From Jejuia sp043557195 (GTDB taxonomy: Bacteria; Bacteroidota; Bacteroidia; Flavobacteriales; Flavobacteriaceae), in the NCBI GenBank assembly GCA_043557195.1, contig CP121314.1:1612001-1676000 (forward strand): 64,000 nucleotides of DNA. Reading direction: 5' to 3'. Each line of letters starts with the position of its first letter. Position 1 is the stretch's first letter. The notes below the pieces were generated by a model that had not been told where the DNA came from, ran no database searches, and saw only the letters and a list, made by a program, of their open reading frames with translations. Both the position numbers and the translations under genes were made by a program. Positions 33,947 to 42,261 of this stretch are shown in pieces.

Positions 33947-35233
33947 CTACTTATGTTTTGTTTTGTATACCTCATTTTGCTCCATAATTCGCCCTTTTTG
34001 TTTTCCATTTAAACCATGCTCTTTATAATAGAAGTCCTGTGGGTATGCGTAATAGTGTTTTTTCATATCATCGTCGTGAACATCCAAACTTAAATCACAA
34101 TCAAAACGTGTTAATACAGTGTGATTCCAATTCCCATCGGCGTTGATAAAATGTGATATTCCCCAAGTAATTCCTCTACCATCTTTAGTATTTGTAAATG
34201 CATCGGGCACAAAAGGTCCTGCTGCTACCGGCAATAACTCGGTAATTGAAGCAATTTCAAAATTAACCCAATCTTTGGCGTATTGAATGGTATTGTGTTC
34301 TTGTCCGTCTCTTTGAACGATAGCAGCAACGCCCTCTCTAAAAGGAAACAACGTTGTTTCGTGACCAGAATTGATTACGGGATTCAATGGGTGCTTTACA
34401 AATGGCCCCAAAGGATCTTCGGCAATTGCCAAACCTTGCATTCTAATTTTAGATGGCTGTAGTTCGGGGCGTTTGTCAAAATCTGCCTTGTAATATAAGT
34501 AGACTTTACCATCATGCACTAACGGATATGGGTCGTGTATCGAATATTGATCCCATGAACCTTCTGGACCATTTGGAATTACTATTTTATTTGAATGTAT
34601 CCAAGGACCATCAGGAGAGTCGGCATAAGCAACAGATACAGGGCAAAAATCCCCACGCAATCCGCTAGCTTCCATAAATGCCTGAAAGTATAAATAATAC
34701 TTCCCTCTCCACTTTAAAATATCTGTTGTAGTTACTGAGCGCCACCCAGGCTGTGGTTTTGGAGGACGTGGTACTGCAATACCCTGTTCTTCCCAAGTAA
34801 AGCCATCTTCTGAAGTGGCATACCAAATATCTGCTAAATCCCAATCTGCCGAAGGTATCACATCTGTTGCTTCTTTAGCTCGAGACATACCAACAGGTTT
34901 TACTGGTGATTTTCTTCCCGTGTACCAAACATAATATTTTCCATTTTCAAAAATTACTTTTGATGGATCGCGACGCGTTATTGTACCATCACCACCATTA
35001 TAATCAAAACCTTTTAGTTTGGTATATTTAAATTGTGTGTATAATTCGCTCTGTTCTGGTCTAACAGATTCATACATATCATAATTTCGTTCTACGGCTG
35101 AACTTAAAGGTCTGTTAGGTTTTTCAGAAGGTATTAAAAATGGAAAATCGGACTGTTCTTGTTTTTGATTTTTATTGGTTTCACAAGAAAACATCACAAG
35201 TAAAACAGGCAACAATACGAGATAGCTTTTCAT
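33947..35233 (-). CDS. GH117-family alpha-1,3-anhydro-L-galactosidase-like lipoprotein
   Basis: 428 aa, lipobox FSC (Cys17). The N-terminal helical segment LSSAVERNYDMYESV and five-bladed beta-propeller layout match GH117 (AhgA-type). Signature residues are Asp89 in TITRRDPSKV, Asp234 in SIHDPYPLV, and His291/Glu292 in NSGHETTLFPF; GKYYVWYTGR, TTTDILKWRGKYYLYFQ and RMQGLAIAEDPLGPF are near-diagnostic. The family releases 3,6-anhydro-L-galactose from neoagaro-oligosaccharides; some clades act on related galactans. It is the key marker that the operon targets red-algal galactan. Confidence 0.9.
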   Translation of the reverse strand: MKSYLVLLPVLLVMFSCETNKNQKQEQSDFPFLIPSEKPNRPLSSAVERNYDMYESVRPEQSELYTQFKYTKLKGFDYNGGDGTITRRDPSKVIFENGKYYVWYTGRKSPVKPVGMSRAKEATDVIPSADWDLADIWYATSEDGFTWEEQGIAVPRPPKPQPGWRSVTTTDILKWRGKYYLYFQAFMEASGLRGDFCPVSVAYADSPDGPWIHSNKIVIPNGPEGSWDQYSIHDPYPLVHDGKVYLYYKADFDKRPELQPSKIRMQGLAIAEDPLGPFVKHPLNPVINSGHETTLFPFREGVAAIVQRDGQEHNTIQYAKDWVNFEIASITELLPVAAGPFVPDAFTNTKDGRGITWGISHFINADGNWNHTVLTRFDCDLSLDVHDDDMKKHYYAYPQDFYYKEHGLNGKQKGRIMEQNEVYKTKHK

Positions 35234-35244
35234 CTTTCTTTTGT

Positions 35245-38076
35245 TTAAAATTGAAATAGTAAGTTTATTATAATAGGCTCATCATCATTTCCAAAATAGT
35301 TTTCTGAATTTCCTTGAGGCCCCATTTTATCCCCTGTTTGAAACTTAGTTCCTATTGCTGGAATATTCTTTACAAATGAAATATTTCCTTCTGGGAAATC
35401 TACAGAAACTCTATGATTTGGATCTTCTTTAGGTTGTTGCGGTGTTAACATTCTTAAAAATGTATTTTCAGAATTACAATACACAGTAAATCCGTTATTA
35501 TTTCTCCCTTTTACCTTAGCCCAATATAAACTTGAGAAAAACCCTTTGAATTCAGGATATACAAAACCTGACTCCCCAGTGACAGTGTTGTTATAATCGT
35601 TTTCCCAAACTTGAAATTTAGTGCCTTTCATTCGGTTTCGCCATACGCGGTATGGTCCATCTCCCAACCATTTCATACCTTCAACCTCGGTTTCTGGAAA
35701 AGAAAACGTTATCCCTTTAAACCCTTTCACTATTTTTTTTCCTTTAATTTCAACATGCAAATCCAGTAATCCATTAGGGTAAATAGTCCATTTTATTATA
35801 TCTGAACTATATTCTTTGTGTTGTGCCCAATTTGGAGATTTATCAGTCTCCTCAAAAACGGCAACAATCTCAACGCTATCATTATATCTATTTACTTTTA
35901 AAGATTCTATTTTATCCTTATGATCAAAAATTATAGGCCCGTTATGCAAAGGAATAATAACACCATTCTTTTTTACTTCTTTTAAAAGGATTGTTTCATT
36001 GGAAAATATATAGGTTATGCCGTTCGATTCTACATAAATCATCTCGTCTTTAACCTCGGTCTTAATTTCTCCAATTTCATTTAAACTTAAATTAGAAATA
36101 TTTACCTGCTTTGGCGTTTTAACTGGATAACTCCACGTAAATATTTCGTTGCCAAGAGGGTCTGTAGCTGTAAGATGTAACGCATCAAATGTATTCCAAT
36201 TACTAGGTTTTTCAACTATAAATTTTCCTTTCGCTCCAGGTTCTAAATCAGGAAGTTTTACTTTGTGTTCTGAAAGTATTTTGAAAGATTTAGTGTCGTC
36301 AGGCTTATTAAATACAATCCATTTGGCAGTCATTTCACATGCATTCAAATTCGTATAATGATATCTGTTCTCAACCCTAAAAACACCATTAAAGCTCTGT
36401 TTTATATAGCGGCCTTCGATATAAATTGGCGACCAAACTTCTTTAATAGTAAAATAACTCGCCTCCTTTTCACCATATGGCCCAACAATGCCATCCGCTG
36501 CATGATTACCATCGGTATCTAAAATTCCGTTCTTGTCGGTTCGCACTACAGCCTCATCAGCAAAGTCCCATAAAAACCCACCAGCAGATAAAGGCATATG
36601 CCACATTTGCTTCCAATAATCATCTAACCCAGCACCATGTCCTCCATCATATAAACCATGTAAAAATTCCGTTGGAAAATAAATTTTATCCTTTGCGTAC
36701 GTATCATAAGCAAAAATGTGATAACTAGGATAATGCATTGTATTGGTTTTATTGTAAATATTCCAAGGGTGAAGGACCTCTCTTTTTTGAATATCCCACA
36801 TAGCATAATCATCATCTAATTCAGGATTCCACCCCGTTTCATTACCATTATCCCAAAACAGAATTGAGGGGTGGTTTACATCTCTTATCACAGTTTCTTT
36901 CACAATTTTTGCCCCAACTTCATTATCTAAATATGGCGAATGCCATGTACAGACTTCATCTAGAACAAATAAACCTAAGGAGTCACAAGCATTTAAAAAA
37001 TGAACATCTGGTGGGTAATGAGACATCCTAACAGCATTCATATTCATATCTTTCATCATTTTAACATGCTCAATACTTAGTGCTTTTGATGTTGTTCTTC
37101 CAGAAGACGGATAAAACGAATGTCTATTCACGCCTTTAAACTTTATACGCTCGCCGTTTACATAAATACCATCACCTTCAGCAACTTCAACGGTTCTAAA
37201 ACCCATTCTCTCTCTTTTTGCATGAAGTACTTCGTTCTTTTTATTTAATAATTCAAAGTTCAAAATGTAAAGCTGTGGTTGCTCTGGATTCCATGTTTTG
37301 ATATTTTTAGCTTTAGTTGAAACACGCCATTTCCCATTCGATTTCGATAAGCTTTCAATTTTTAAATCTTGAATTTTTTGTCCATCCGCATCAGATAAAA
37401 ACATTTGTAGTGTTGCTGCTTTTTTAGATGTTGAAAAAATATCAGCCACGATTGTTCCATCAGCTTTTGCATCTATGGCAACCCGCTCAATATTTTCTCT
37501 TGGAGAAATTTTTAAATATACTGGTCGAAATATCCCTCCGAAAATCCAAAAATCAGCATTTCTTTCAGCATAATTAATTGAGGCATTAGCTGATACTTTG
37601 TTAACCTTTACTTCTAGTAGGTTTTCTTGTCCATATTTTAAAAGCTTAGAAATATTATACTTAAACTCGTAAAATGCACCTTGATGTATTTCGCCTGCAA
37701 GCTTACCATTAATCTTCACCTCAGCATCCGTCATTACACCTTCAAAAACTATAGTTACATCTTTGTTTTTCCAATTGTCTGTTGCTAAAAAACTGTGCTT
37801 ATATAAACCATACTCGTCATGTATTTCCTTTTTAAATTTCGCATCGTGTCCGTAATTGTAAAAACCAAAACCTTGTAACTCCCAACAAGAAGGCACCCCG
37901 ATTTTTGTCCATTTTTTGCTATTCATACCATCTGAACAGTAAAAATCCCATGCTACCATATTATCCTTTCCTTTTCCTGATAAGTATTGAATTTCTGTTT
38001 CTGTGCTGTTTTGGGAGATACCTTGTTGAAAAATTACAGCTATTAATAAAATTAAAATTTGTCTTATTTTTTTCAT
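35245..38076 (-). CDS. GH2 family glycosidase (beta-galactosidase-like), first gene of the glycan operon
   Basis: 943 aa from the ATG at 38076, where a signal peptide begins (MKKIRQILILLIAVIFQQG). The longer frame to 38124 opens with TTG and is unlikely, though an ATG at 38085 is possible. GH2 jelly-roll, Ig-like and barrel domains, with acid/base Glu413 (DNGNETGW) and probable nucleophile Glu470 (IYFPTEFLHGLYDG). Extra C-terminal beta domains follow (about 600-940). The nucleophile region differs from LacZ, so specificity may not be simple beta-galactose. Next gene after 11 bp. Confidence 0.9.
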   Translation of the reverse strand: MKKIRQILILLIAVIFQQGISQNSTETEIQYLSGKGKDNMVAWDFYCSDGMNSKKWTKIGVPSCWELQGFGFYNYGHDAKFKKEIHDEYGLYKHSFLATDNWKNKDVTIVFEGVMTDAEVKINGKLAGEIHQGAFYEFKYNISKLLKYGQENLLEVKVNKVSANASINYAERNADFWIFGGIFRPVYLKISPRENIERVAIDAKADGTIVADIFSTSKKAATLQMFLSDADGQKIQDLKIESLSKSNGKWRVSTKAKNIKTWNPEQPQLYILNFELLNKKNEVLHAKRERMGFRTVEVAEGDGIYVNGERIKFKGVNRHSFYPSSGRTTSKALSIEHVKMMKDMNMNAVRMSHYPPDVHFLNACDSLGLFVLDEVCTWHSPYLDNEVGAKIVKETVIRDVNHPSILFWDNGNETGWNPELDDDYAMWDIQKREVLHPWNIYNKTNTMHYPSYHIFAYDTYAKDKIYFPTEFLHGLYDGGHGAGLDDYWKQMWHMPLSAGGFLWDFADEAVVRTDKNGILDTDGNHAADGIVGPYGEKEASYFTIKEVWSPIYIEGRYIKQSFNGVFRVENRYHYTNLNACEMTAKWIVFNKPDDTKSFKILSEHKVKLPDLEPGAKGKFIVEKPSNWNTFDALHLTATDPLGNEIFTWSYPVKTPKQVNISNLSLNEIGEIKTEVKDEMIYVESNGITYIFSNETILLKEVKKNGVIIPLHNGPIIFDHKDKIESLKVNRYNDSVEIVAVFEETDKSPNWAQHKEYSSDIIKWTIYPNGLLDLHVEIKGKKIVKGFKGITFSFPETEVEGMKWLGDGPYRVWRNRMKGTKFQVWENDYNNTVTGESGFVYPEFKGFFSSLYWAKVKGRNNNGFTVYCNSENTFLRMLTPQQPKEDPNHRVSVDFPEGNISFVKNIPAIGTKFQTGDKMGPQGNSENYFGNDDEPIIINLLFQF

Positions 38077-38138
38077 AGACTTCATTAAGTGTTGAGATAA
38101 AACATTGCTTAAAAGTAAATACAAAAGTTTGTTTTATT

Positions 38139-38180
38139 AACTTTAACGTTATCTTAACGGTAACTATAACGGTTAAAGTT
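38139..38180. promoter_or_regulatory. Inverted repeat in the divergent regulator/glycan-operon promoter
   Basis: AACTTTAAC (38139-38147) and GTTAAAGTT (38172-38180) are exact inverted repeats 24 bp apart. Between them TAACG recurs (TTTAACGTT, CTTAACGGTAAC, ATAACGG). The element lies 63 bp from the GH2 start and 38 bp from the regulator ATG. It is a good operator candidate for the adjacent winged-helix regulator. Confidence 0.55.
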
Positions 38181-38217
38181 GTCATGAAAATTATTGATTT
38201 TAAGCTATTTAACACTA

Positions 38218-39366
38218 ATGAAGCTCACTAAGAATCTTAAACAGGATATTGTATTAAAAGTAAAACAAAGCGACACCTTTAAAAACGCACCAACAAGCAT
38301 GGCGCTACTTCAGTACTTGTTTGACGCCACATCCAATGGGGAACAATTAAAAGAAAGCATCATTGATATCGAATTTTTCAGAAGCAATAACACATCTGAT
38401 AAAACCACCCCAAGAGTTAGAGTCAATGTTTATAATTTAAGGAAAAAAATAAATCAGTATTATAATCTTGAAGGGAAAGACGACGTTTGGCGACTAGCTA
38501 TTGATAAAGGCCAATATAAAATTCGGTTTTACAAACAAGCTTCGAAGAATTACTTCAAAAAATTAAGCTTACAAAACGCATTACTATATTCAGCATTGGC
38601 CGTAGCTCTTTCGATAATTATCATGACCAACATTCCAAAGAAAAAACCTAGAATATGGAAATCATTTCTTTCTAAAAACGCTCAAACCAATCTTTATATT
38701 GGCGACCATTTTGGGGTAACTGGCAAAACCATCACACAAAATAATGGTTGGACGCGTGATTTTTCAATTAATAGTTCTGCGGAATTCTACGAGTTTATGG
38801 ACAATAATCCTAGATTAAGGGATAGTTTAAAGCCTTCTAGCTATTCTTACTCTACAAGAATGGCGGCTTTAGCAACTCAAAAATTTCAATCATTTTTTCA
38901 AAGTTTTGACGAAAAATTTTCAGTTAGATTTTCAACACAAACATCAACTTCAGAAATTAAAGAAGGAAACGCAATATATGCTGGACCTAGCAAAAACAAT
39001 AATCAGTTTTTGTACTTTTTTAATGCATCTAATCCTTATTTCGAAATATCTGGTACACAACTAAAACTAATTAATCATTCAATGCAAAAAGACACAATCT
39101 TTAGCTTAAATTCTGGAGATGCTACACATGAATACGCCGTGGTATCAAAATACCCTGTGGATAATAATGAGCATTTAGTGTTTTTTTCTCAACATGATAT
39201 TGGCGTAAGTGCTACCGTTGAATATTTTACAAATCTGGATAGCATTCAAAAGTTTCAAAAAACATTCCTGAGTAAAAACAAATACTTTACGTCAATTTTC
39301 GAGGTTAGGGGTCAAGATAGAACAAATACCAGCTTAAAATTAGTTAAGGTTATTACCTTTGACTAG
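38218..39366 (+). CDS. Transmembrane winged-helix (ToxR/CadC-like) transcriptional regulator
   Basis: 382 aa from the ATG at 38218. The longer frame to 38194 opens with TTG. Residues ~1-105 resemble the winged-helix domain found on CadC-like and TPR-linked regulators (LLQYLFDATSNGEQLKESIIDIEFF ... TPRVRVNVYNLRKKINQYY ... WRLAIDKGQYKIRF). One membrane helix follows at about 120-140 (ALLYSALAVALSIIIMTNI), then a ~240-aa probably periplasmic domain of no recognised family. Its position divergent to the glycan operon suggests a one-component sensor that binds sugar outside and DNA inside. Confidence 0.7.
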   Translation: MKLTKNLKQDIVLKVKQSDTFKNAPTSMALLQYLFDATSNGEQLKESIIDIEFFRSNNTSDKTTPRVRVNVYNLRKKINQYYNLEGKDDVWRLAIDKGQYKIRFYKQASKNYFKKLSLQNALLYSALAVALSIIIMTNIPKKKPRIWKSFLSKNAQTNLYIGDHFGVTGKTITQNNGWTRDFSINSSAEFYEFMDNNPRLRDSLKPSSYSYSTRMAALATQKFQSFFQSFDEKFSVRFSTQTSTSEIKEGNAIYAGPSKNNNQFLYFFNASNPYFEISGTQLKLINHSMQKDTIFSLNSGDATHEYAVVSKYPVDNNEHLVFFSQHDIGVSATVEYFTNLDSIQKFQKTFLSKNKYFTSIFEVRGQDRTNTSLKLVKVITFD

Positions 39367-39370
39367 ACAT

Positions 39371-40939
39371 CTACCCAACAACAACTTCAATATTGTCACT
39401 ATTAAAGTAACCTCCTTTATTTTCTTTACGCTCCAAAGACTGATGAATTATCAAATGTGCTACATTTATCATATTTCGTAACTCGCATAATGATGTTGTT
39501 ATTTTAGACTCTCTATATAACTCCTCTACCTCATCGTAAATAACATTCAATCTTTTTACAGCTTGTTTTAAACGTCTGTTGTTTCTAACTATACCTACAT
39601 AATCCCGCATTAAAGCTTGAAGTTCTTTTAAATTATGCTCAACCAAAACATGCTCTTTTGAAATCACAGTACCTTCTTCGTTCCAAAGAGGAATATTTAC
39701 ATCTACTGGTTTTAGATGATGTTTGGAATGGTACTTGTAAATGTTGTGTGCATAAACTAATGCTTCCAGTAAAGAATTTGACGCTAATCGATTTGCTCCA
39801 TGCAAACCAGTTCTGGAGCATTCCCCGCACGCAAATAAGTTTTCAATAGTAGTTTTTCCTTTTTTATCCACCTTAATACCTCCACATAAATAATGTGATG
39901 CTGGGACAACTGGAATCCAATCGTTTTCAATATTAATATGTTGCTCTAAACATTTCTCATAAATGTTTGGAAAATGTACTTTAAAGGTTTCAATATCCAA
40001 ATGCGTACAATCTAAAAACACATGAGATGCTCCCGATTTTTTTAATTCATTGTCTATACTTTGAGAAACAATATCTCGAGAGGCTAATTCAGCTCGTTCA
40101 TCATAATCTGGCATAAAGCGATGCCCATCTTTATTTCTTAGGTACGCTCCAAAACCTCTGACGGCTTCGGAAATTAAAAATGACGAACCTCCTTCTGTAT
40201 CATATAAGGCAGTAGGGTGAAATTGCACAAACTCCATATCCCTTATTCTGGCCTTTGCACGATATGCCATAGCAATACCATCTCCTGTTGCAATTACAGG
40301 GTTTGTAGTATGGCCATAAACCTTACCAATACCTCCGGTAGCCAACAAAGTAGCATCTGACTTTACCGTGAAAATATATCCTGTTTTTTGATTCAAGACA
40401 TAAGCACCATAACAAGTTTCTGGTTTTGCTTTAGAATCCTTTATATGGTGATCAGTAATTAAATCAATAGCAAAATGATAGGGCAGCAATTCTATATTAG
40501 GTAACTGATGTACTCTTGTTAATAACGCGCGTTCAATTTCATAACCGGTAACATCTTTATGATGAATAATTCTATATTCTGAATGTCCTCCTTCTTTACC
40601 AAGATTAAAATGACCGTCAGGATTGGTATCAAAATTAGCACCCCAAAGTAAAAGTTCTTTTAATCGCTCTGGACCTTCTTTTACTACCATTTCAACCACA
40701 GCTTCATTGCATAATCCATCACCGGCAATTAAAGTATCCTTGATATGCTTTTTAAATGAATCTTGGTCTTTATCCAATACCACAGCCACACCACCTTGCG
40801 CATACTTGGTGTTAGACTCGTCCTCGCTATCCTTGGTGACGATAACCACTTTTCTATCTGGAAACTCTTCAGCTATTTTAACAGCAAACGTTAGTCCTGC
40901 TATTCCTGAACCTATAACCAGATAGTTTGTAATAATCAT
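39371..40939 (-). CDS. nadB: L-aspartate oxidase
   Basis: 522 aa flavoprotein. FAD-binding NYLVIGSGIAGLTFAVKIAEE, the KYAQGGVAVV segment, substrate-site HHKDVTGYEIERAL and FVQFHPTAL, HYLCGGIKVDKKGKTTIENLFACGECSRTGLHGANRLASNSLLEAL, and the C-terminal helical domain. It oxidises L-aspartate to iminoaspartate for NAD synthesis. It lies 3 bp after nadA on the same strand, so an operon. nadC is not in the window. Confidence 0.97.
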   Translation of the reverse strand: MIITNYLVIGSGIAGLTFAVKIAEEFPDRKVVIVTKDSEDESNTKYAQGGVAVVLDKDQDSFKKHIKDTLIAGDGLCNEAVVEMVVKEGPERLKELLLWGANFDTNPDGHFNLGKEGGHSEYRIIHHKDVTGYEIERALLTRVHQLPNIELLPYHFAIDLITDHHIKDSKAKPETCYGAYVLNQKTGYIFTVKSDATLLATGGIGKVYGHTTNPVIATGDGIAMAYRAKARIRDMEFVQFHPTALYDTEGGSSFLISEAVRGFGAYLRNKDGHRFMPDYDERAELASRDIVSQSIDNELKKSGASHVFLDCTHLDIETFKVHFPNIYEKCLEQHINIENDWIPVVPASHYLCGGIKVDKKGKTTIENLFACGECSRTGLHGANRLASNSLLEALVYAHNIYKYHSKHHLKPVDVNIPLWNEEGTVISKEHVLVEHNLKELQALMRDYVGIVRNNRRLKQAVKRLNVIYDEVEELYRESKITTSLCELRNMINVAHLIIHQSLERKENKGGYFNSDNIEVVVG

Positions 40940-40942
40940 AAT

Positions 40943-41869
40943 CTATTTTGAAAGCTCAAGCATGCGTTCTATAGGAAGCAGTGCACGATCGATAATTGCA
41001 GGATCCACCTGAATTTCAGGAGATTCATTCAACATGCAATCGTATAATTTTTGCATAGTATTCATTTTCATAAAATGACATTCACTACACGCACAGGTAT
41101 TATCTTCTTTTGCGGGTGCCGGCACTAGTTCAGTATTTGGCATTTCTTGTTGCATTTTGTGTAAAATACCAGCCTCTGTAGCGACAATAAATTTTTGATC
41201 TTGATGCTCTTTCACATAATTTATCATACCTGAAGTAGAGCCAATATAAGTGGCTGTATCTAAAATATGCGTTTCCGACTCTGGATGTGCTATAATTTTA
41301 TAATCGGGATATTTTTTATGAAGTTCAATCAATTTATCCATCGAAAACGCTTCATGAACAATACAACTCCCATCCCAAAGTAACATATCACGCCCTGTTT
41401 GACTAATAATATAGCGTCCTAAATTTTTATCAGGTGCAAAAATAATTGGAGTTTCTTTCGGAATAGACTCTACTATTTTCAATGCGTTTGAAGATGTACA
41501 AACAATATCACTTAATGCTTTAATTTCAGCAGAACAATTCACATAAGTAATTACCACATGATTTGGATGAGCCTTTGTGAATTCTTCAAAAGCTTCAGGC
41601 GGACAAGAATCTGCCAACGAGCAACCCGCATTAACATCTGGTAGAACAACCTTCTTTGTAGGACTTAAAATTTTTGCAGTTTCCGCCATAAAATGTACAC
41701 CAGCGAACACAATCATATCTGCATCAGTTTCGGCGGCTTTTTGAGACAAGCCTAAACTATCGCCCACATAATCTGCAATATCCTGTATCTCACCGATTTG
41801 ATAATAATGCGCTAAAATTACCGCATTCTTTTCCTTTTTTAGGCGATTAATTTCTTTAACTAAATCCAT
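40943..41869 (-). CDS. nadA: Quinolinate synthase
   Basis: 308 aa. It condenses iminoaspartate with dihydroxyacetone phosphate to quinolinate, using a [4Fe-4S] cluster. Visible are NAVILAHYYQIGEIQDIADYVGDSL, the cluster Cys in NAGCSLADSC, the VTYVNCSAEIKALSDIVCTSSNAL segment, and the C-terminal Cys pair region CACSECHFM. Length agrees with the family. First gene of the nadA-nadB pair. Confidence 0.97.
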   Translation of the reverse strand: MDLVKEINRLKKEKNAVILAHYYQIGEIQDIADYVGDSLGLSQKAAETDADMIVFAGVHFMAETAKILSPTKKVVLPDVNAGCSLADSCPPEAFEEFTKAHPNHVVITYVNCSAEIKALSDIVCTSSNALKIVESIPKETPIIFAPDKNLGRYIISQTGRDMLLWDGSCIVHEAFSMDKLIELHKKYPDYKIIAHPESETHILDTATYIGSTSGMINYVKEHQDQKFIVATEAGILHKMQQEMPNTELVPAPAKEDNTCACSECHFMKMNTMQKLYDCMLNESPEIQVDPAIIDRALLPIERMLELSK

Positions 41870-42261
41870 TTTCCTTTAGAATAATACTTATGAGTAGCAG
41901 GGTTGGTTCAAATTACTCATGCTTCAAAGTACAAATATCTTAATAAAATAGCTTGCTAGTGTGTAATTTCGAACAAAAATAAGGTTGAATTAAAGACCAT
42001 TAATGTTTTCATTAAATCATTAAGTTATTGTTAAACAAACCTTATCAAATTTGATAAAACTTAAACAGAGACATATTGAAAAAAAACATCTTATGCTCAA
42101 GAAGTGCAGAGTATTAAAAAGAATATGGTATTGTTAGTTTTTTATTTAATTATTCTTAATGAGAATTCCTTATAAAGCAAATATTGACAAAACTTTAGAA
42201 GTAGCAAGTGGTTTCAACAAACCTTTAGTATTTTTACTGCTCATTTAACTAAAGCTGAATT
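41870..42261. other. Divergent intergenic region nadA/ppc
   Basis: 392 bp. It contains a 29-codon ORF at 42159-42248 (MRIPYKANIDKTL..., ending FLLLI) that stops 13 bp before ppc. It may be a leader peptide or chance. No strong hairpin or clear TAnnTTTG box was found. Confidence 0.4.

Noticed and set aside
38076..38124. TTG-initiated extension of the first GH2 protein
   Set aside because: The signal peptide starts at the ATG at 38076; an extension would bury it.
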